A stretch of DNA of 9,867 nucleotides from Candidatus Cloacimonadota bacterium (lineage in GTDB: Bacteria > Cloacimonadota > Cloacimonadia > Cloacimonadales > Cloacimonadaceae). Positions within the stretch are counted from its first letter, which is position 1. Every line of letters begins with the position of its first letter. Below the pieces are notes generated by a model. That model worked only from the letters and a program-made list of their open reading frames with translations, did not search any database and was not told where the DNA came from. Shown in pieces: positions 6,363 through 9,867 of the stretch. The translations under genes and the position numbers were made by a program. The stretch spans positions 1-9,867 of the forward strand of contig JAGOIS010000003.1 in the NCBI GenBank assembly GCA_017995495.1, given 5' to 3'.

Positions 6363-7301
6363 TTAAAGTTTTCCGCCCAGGATCAGGAACATCAGCGCCA
6401 TGCGCACTGCGACGCCGTTGGCGACCTGTTCCACGATGATGCTCTGGCTGCTGTCCGCAATTTCGGGCAAAATCTCCACCCCGCGGTTCATCGGCCCAGG
6501 ATGCATGATCAGGGCGTCCTTTTTGGCGTATTTGATGGTGTCCTTGGAGAGCACGTAGTGTTTGCTGTACTCCTCCAAACTGGGAAACAGCCCTTCGGTC
6601 ATCCGCTCCAGTTGCATGCGCAGGCCCATCACGATGTCGGCGTCGCGCAGGGCCTCGCGCAGGTCGTATTCCACCCGGCAGCCGAAGATGTCCTCCATGT
6701 TGCCAGGCATCAGGGTTCGCGGACCGCAGACTGTGACCTGCATACCCAGTTTCGTCATGCCGATGAGGTTTGAACGCACCACGCGGCTGTTGAGGATGTC
6801 GCCTACTATGGTGATCTTGAGGCCACTGAGCTCGCCCACGCGTTCCCAGATGGAAAAGATGTCCAAAAGAGCTTGGGTGGGATGGGCGTGCCGCCCGTCT
6901 CCGCCATTGATGACGGGCTTGCCGGAGTATTTGTTCACCAGTTGCGGACTGCCGGGGCTGCTGTGGCGAATGCAGTAAAGATCGATACCCATGGCGCCGA
7001 GGGTGTAGATGGTATCCTGCAGGCTTTCGCCTTTCTGAAGGGAGGAAACTGAGGCCTGAAAGCTCACCACGTCCGCGCTGAGGCGATTGGCGGCAAGTTC
7101 AAAGCTCATCCTAGTGCGGGTGCTTTCCTCCACAAACAAGGTGCAGACGGTCTTGCCGCGCAGGGTGGGGATTTTTTTGTATTCACGGAGGTTGATCTCC
7201 TTCATGCCTTTGGCGGCTTCGAGGATGTACATGATCTCGTCGGATGAATAGTCGTCCAAGTCGAAGAGGCTGCGTCCGATAAATTGGGGCGAGAATTCCA
7301 T
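6363..7301 (-). CDS. pyrB: Aspartate carbamoyltransferase catalytic subunit
   Basis: This enzyme transfers the carbamoyl group from carbamoyl phosphate to aspartate, the committed step of pyrimidine synthesis, as a cytosolic trimer. The 312 residues match the catalytic chain. Carbamoyl-phosphate binding residues are S60-T61-R62-T63 in the FVEESTRTR motif. The lysine of the 80s loop is K90 (SSLQKGES), HPTQALLD is at 140-147, NSRVVRSN at 171-178 and HPGPMNRG at 267-274. ATG at 7301 is chosen because AAAGGAG (7307-7313) is 5 nt upstream; a longer GTG-initiated form from 7322 would run through this ribosome site. No pyrI regulatory gene follows; pyrC is next. It is the first gene of the operon, and the leader carries a perfect inverted repeat (7328-7348). 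Confidence 0.97.
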   Translation of the reverse strand: MEFSPQFIGRSLFDLDDYSSDEIMYILEAAKGMKEINLREYKKIPTLRGKTVCTLFVEESTRTRMSFELAANRLSADVVSFQASVSSLQKGESLQDTIYTLGAMGIDLYCIRHSSPGSPQLVNKYSGKPVINGGDGRHAHPTQALLDIFSIWERVGELSGLKITIVGDILNSRVVRSNLIGMTKLGMQVTVCGPRTLMPGNMEDIFGCRVEYDLREALRDADIVMGLRMQLERMTEGLFPSLEEYSKHYVLSKDTIKYAKKDALIMHPGPMNRGVEILPEIADSSQSIIVEQVANGVAVRMALMFLILGGKL

Positions 7302-7327
7302 TTTGTCTCCTTTCCGGCTCACTGGCG

Positions 7328-7348
7328 CAGATTAAAGGTTTTAATCTG
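7328..7348 (-). promoter_or_regulatory. 9-bp perfect inverted repeat in the pyrB leader
   Basis: CAGATTAAA and TTTAATCTG flank a 3-nt loop and end 14 bp before the pyrB Shine-Dalgarno. There is no following U run, so it is not a simple terminator. It could be an operator or an RNA hairpin that affects pyrB translation or stability. No antiterminator or PyrR-binding loop is recognisable. Farther upstream two TTGACC hexamers (minus strand) are 26 bp apart, but neither has a good -10, so I do not place the operon promoter. Confidence 0.45.
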
Positions 7349-7438
7349 TCCCAAGCTGATACGGCTGCCAATTCGGTCAAGTTTTTTTTGCCCCCGCCTT
7401 GGTCAAATGAGCTGATGGATGGCCCGGGCGGAAAACTC

Positions 7439-7465
7439 TTGACTGATATTCCCCTCTCATATTTT
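7439..7465 (+). promoter_or_regulatory. Weak candidate promoter of the TPR lipoprotein gene
   Basis: TTGACT (7439-7444) and TATTTT (7460-7465) face the lipoprotein gene, but the 15-bp spacing is short. The region is the divergent gap shared with pyrB, so a promoter is expected here; its exact place is uncertain. Confidence 0.3.
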
Positions 7466-7504
7466 TGTACTGTTTTAAGAATAAAACTTCACAGGAGATA
7501 AAAG

Positions 7505-8590
7505 ATGAACCGTCTCGTGATACTGGTCCAGGCCGCTCTGCTTCTGCTGACAGCCTGTGCCACCACCAGGGAGAAACTCGGTCCCCGCGCCAACGTCGAC
7601 CTGAAATCGGCCAATGTTGCCTACAACCAGCAAAACGTCGAGGAAGCCCTCAGATATTACACGCTTGTGCTGTCAGACAACCCCAACCACGCCCACTCCC
7701 TGAGAAGGGTTGCCGATATCAATCTTTACTATGGCGAAACCATTGCCGGCAAAGCGGTGGAATTCAACAAAGCCGCCTATGAAAATTACAGCAAGGCAAT
7801 CGCCATTATGGAAAAATACGAAAAGCCCACCGAAGAAGAACGCGCAGCCATCCGCGACATGAAGAAACGCCGCACCAGCGCCTGGACGAGGATCTTCAAC
7901 GCCGCTGACGCCCAGCTCACAGAGGGCAACACCGCCAGATCCGTCGAGATCTTTGAGATCGTTTCCGCCATGGATCCCTCCCGCACTGAGCCACTATACA
8001 AACTGGCCAACATCTATCAAAAGGAAATGAAGGACGAGGCCAAGGCCGAAGCCATTCTACTCAAAATATATGAAGTGGATCCCGAGGACTCAGGCGTTCT
8101 GCAGCAGATGGGGATCTTCTATCTGAACAAGAAGGAATATGCCGCCGCGATCCCCTTCTTTGAAAAGGTGAAGTTGGCCGAGCCCCTCAACGTGAACAAC
8201 CTGATGAACCTTTCCTACTGCCAGTTTGAGCTGGAACAATATGACATCGCCAAGCTCAATAATCAGCTTGTGCTGGCCATCGAGCCCATGAACCCGGACG
8301 CCCTGGCCGACGCCAAATACATCGCCTACAAGCTCAAGGACAACCAAGGCGCCCTTGGCTATCTGAAAAAGCTGCTTGAGCTCCGCGATGATGACAAGGA
8401 TTACCAAGAGATCAGCTTCCTGCTCAACGAGATGAAGAACTTCGAAGAGATGATCACCTACGCCCGCAAGTGGTACAACTATGACGAAACCAACAAGGAC
8501 GCGGTCAGGTTGGTGATCCTCGGCGCCCAGATGACCAAAAACAAAGCCCTGGAAACTGAATTCAGCAACATCCTTAAAAAGTTGAACTGA
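7505..8590 (+). CDS. TPR-repeat lipoprotein
   Basis: This 361-residue protein has a lipoprotein signal peptide with lipobox LTAC, so Cys18 would be lipidated. Ala at +2 argues against inner-membrane retention and for the outer membrane. The mature part is almost wholly alpha-helical with tetratricopeptide repeats. Recognisable units lie at about 34-70 (AYNQQNVEEALRYYTLVL), 127-160 and 165-270 (for example YLNKKEYAAAIPFFEKV), and weaker ones follow to the C-terminus. Such proteins act as scaffolds for envelope complexes; no specific partner can be named. AGGAG (7493-7497) lies 7 nt before the ATG. The gene is divergent from pyrB, appears to be its own transcription unit and is followed by a strong terminator. 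A role in outer-membrane assembly or secretion is possible but not shown. Confidence 0.93.
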   Translation: MNRLVILVQAALLLLTACATTREKLGPRANVDLKSANVAYNQQNVEEALRYYTLVLSDNPNHAHSLRRVADINLYYGETIAGKAVEFNKAAYENYSKAIAIMEKYEKPTEEERAAIRDMKKRRTSAWTRIFNAADAQLTEGNTARSVEIFEIVSAMDPSRTEPLYKLANIYQKEMKDEAKAEAILLKIYEVDPEDSGVLQQMGIFYLNKKEYAAAIPFFEKVKLAEPLNVNNLMNLSYCQFELEQYDIAKLNNQLVLAIEPMNPDALADAKYIAYKLKDNQGALGYLKKLLELRDDDKDYQEISFLLNEMKNFEEMITYARKWYNYDETNKDAVRLVILGAQMTKNKALETEFSNILKKLN

Positions 8591-8609
8591 ACGCTGGAAT
8601 GATGAATTG

Positions 8610-8640
8610 AGCCTGTCCGCTCCGGGCAGGCTTTTTCTTT
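8610..8640 (+). terminator. Strong Rho-independent terminator
   Basis: A 10-bp stem (AGCCTGTCCG with CGGGCAGGCT, one T-G pair) closes a 3-nt loop at 8610-8632 and is followed by a T-rich run up to 8640. It lies 20 bp after the lipoprotein stop codon and only 14 bp before the next start codon. Confidence 0.93.
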
Positions 8641-8646
8641 GCTGTA

Positions 8647-9564
8647 ATGAAGCTAAAATCGGCCTATGTCCATGCCCTGGGAGCAGTGCTGGCCTGGTCC
8701 ACAGTCTCCACGGCCTTCAAACTCAGCCTCAGGCACCTCACTCCGCTGGGCTTGCTGATGTTTGCCTCATTTTCCGCCACCCTCTTTCTCGCGGCTGCCA
8801 ATATTGTTGCAGGCAAATGGGAAAAGCCATCTGCCAAGGACTGGCTGCGGTCTCTTGCGGCAGGAGCGCTGAATCCGTTTATCTACTATCTGATGCTCTT
8901 CGTGGCCTACGACCGCCTCCGTGCCCAGGAAGCACAGGTGCTCAACTACACCTGGGCTATCGTGCTCTCCCTCTTTTCAGTCTGGCTGCTCAAGGAGCGT
9001 TTTCGCCTGAAAGACCTGCTGGCACTGCTGCTCAGTTTTTTGGGCGTAATGATCATCAGCACCCGGGGAAGGATTCTCCAACTTCAATTCGAAGACCCCC
9101 TGGGATCGCTGCTCGCAGTCTCCACCTCGCTGGTCTGGGCTATTTACTGGGTTCTGAACCTTAAGGACAGCCGCCCCGCCCAAAGCAAGCTGCTGCTCAA
9201 TTTTTTGCTGGGTACCCTGGCCACGGCGATCTACGCTCTCATCCGCGGCAAACTCAACCTCGGCGGGCTGTTCACCCCGGAAGGATCATTGATCCACGGC
9301 CTGCTGGGCGGACTCTATGTGGGCATCTTCGAGATGGGCTTCACCTTCACCCTCTGGCAAAAAGCCCTCCAAACCAGCCACAACACCGCCTCCATCTCCA
9401 ACCTGATCTTCCTCACCCCCTTCGTCTCCCTGATCTTCATAGCCCTCATCCTGCGCGAAAGCATCCATCCCGCCACCCTCATCGGACTGGGGGCGATCAT
9501 CGCCAGCAATTTCTGGCAAAAAGGCATTTTTTCACCAAAGGGGCTCATAGAGGTAGAGAAATGA
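8647..9564 (+). CDS. EamA/DMT-family membrane transporter
   Basis: This 305-residue, very hydrophobic protein has about ten predicted transmembrane helices in two homologous halves (about 5-140 and 150-292), the layout of the drug/metabolite transporter superfamily. Each half ends with the family pattern of a long hydrophobic helix followed by an acidic residue: VWLLKERF near 112-119 and ALILRESI near 267-274. Members move amino acids, nucleotide-sugars or other metabolites across the inner membrane; the substrate cannot be told from sequence. ATG at 8647 is the only sensible start. No Shine-Dalgarno is visible before it, and the gene begins just 14 bp after a terminator hairpin, so its promoter is unclear. 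The next gene follows after 28 bp and may be co-transcribed. Confidence 0.9.
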   Translation: MKLKSAYVHALGAVLAWSTVSTAFKLSLRHLTPLGLLMFASFSATLFLAAANIVAGKWEKPSAKDWLRSLAAGALNPFIYYLMLFVAYDRLRAQEAQVLNYTWAIVLSLFSVWLLKERFRLKDLLALLLSFLGVMIISTRGRILQLQFEDPLGSLLAVSTSLVWAIYWVLNLKDSRPAQSKLLLNFLLGTLATAIYALIRGKLNLGGLFTPEGSLIHGLLGGLYVGIFEMGFTFTLWQKALQTSHNTASISNLIFLTPFVSLIFIALILRESIHPATLIGLGAIIASNFWQKGIFSPKGLIEVEK

Positions 9565-9592
9565 TGAGAGGAAAAGGCTAAAAGGAGTTCAG

Positions 9593-9867
9593 ATGAAAGG
9601 AAGATTGCACCATGTGGAGCTTTATGTGCGGGATCTGCAGACGAGCCGTCGGTTTTGGTCCTGGCTGATGGAGCGGTTGGGCTACAAGCTGTTTCAGGAT
9701 TGGGATGCGGGCTTCAGCTACCTTCTGGGCGAGACCTACCTCGTTTTCGTGCAGGCTGAGGAACGCTTCCTGGACATCCCCTACCATCGCTGCCGCGCGG
9801 GATTGAACCATCTGGCGTTTCACGCTGGCAGCCGGAAATTCGTGGATGAGCTCACCTCCGAATTGCT
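9593..9867 (+). CDS. VOC/glyoxalase-fold protein, 5' part only
   Basis: The reading frame is open from ATG 9593 to the window edge, giving 91 codons without a stop; the 3' end is outside. AAAGGAG (9581-9587) lies 5 nt upstream. The start MKGRLHHVELYVRDLQTSRR is the first beta-alpha unit of the vicinal oxygen chelate fold, with the metal-ligand His in HHVEL. The later GLNHLAFHA (around 75-83) is the matching second-unit His strand. The family includes glyoxalase I, bleomycin-resistance proteins and dioxygenases; this fragment does not decide among them. It follows the transporter gene closely and probably shares its transcript. Confidence 0.85.
   Translation, partial: MKGRLHHVELYVRDLQTSRRFWSWLMERLGYKLFQDWDAGFSYLLGETYLVFVQAEERFLDIPYHRCRAGLNHLAFHAGSRKFVDELTSEL

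Noticed and set aside
3397..6978. Plus-strand ORFs opposite the pyr operon
   Set aside because: They are antisense frames kept open by the GC-rich codon bias of pyrD, pyrK, pyrC and pyrB, and encode no recognisable domain.
7302..7504. PyrR attenuator or a riboswitch before pyrB
   Set aside because: I find no terminator/antiterminator pair and no known aptamer pattern; only the short palindrome at 7328-7348 stands out.

Overview
The window looks like part of a chromosome from an uncultivated, diderm (Gram-negative-type) bacterium. It encodes a lipobox lipoprotein, a probable secreted or outer-membrane protein, a one-piece tmRNA and a complete pyrimidine operon. The backbone is GC-rich. The phylum cannot be fixed from this sequence; the gene style would fit the FCB group, for example Cloacimonadota, but that is only an impression.

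Positions 1-2782 are the unusual part. An intact tRNA-Gly(CCC) (8-83) runs into an AT-rich island with one gene, a 558-residue protein of unknown function. It has a signal peptide, a barrel-like N-terminal region and 40-residue alpha repeats. The gene sits between two arms of about 404 bp (36-439 and 2380-2782). By hand alignment they are roughly 88% identical and inverted. The outer end of each arm is the 3' part of tRNA-Gly, from the anticodon stem to CCA, so the right arm ends in a truncated inverted tRNA copy. No recombinase or transposase is present. The likely reading is a non-autonomous integrated or invertible element whose ends are built from tRNA sequence.

Positions 2783-3240 hold a terminator, the tmRNA gene ssrA on the minus strand (2837-3187; deduced encoded tag ANNNYSLAA) and its promoter. 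The island therefore lies between two genes of classic integration-site type, which converge on it.

Positions 3440-7301 are a compact minus-strand operon, pyrB-pyrC-pyrK-pyrD. It encodes aspartate carbamoyltransferase, dihydroorotase and the two subunits of NAD-linked dihydroorotate dehydrogenase. Together they convert carbamoyl phosphate plus aspartate to orotate. The genes are 12 bp apart or less, or overlap, and a 9-bp perfect inverted repeat lies just before pyrB.

Positions 7505-9867 are plus-strand genes. First comes a TPR lipoprotein with a strong terminator, then an EamA-type transporter, then the 5' part of a VOC/glyoxalase-fold gene cut off by the window end.
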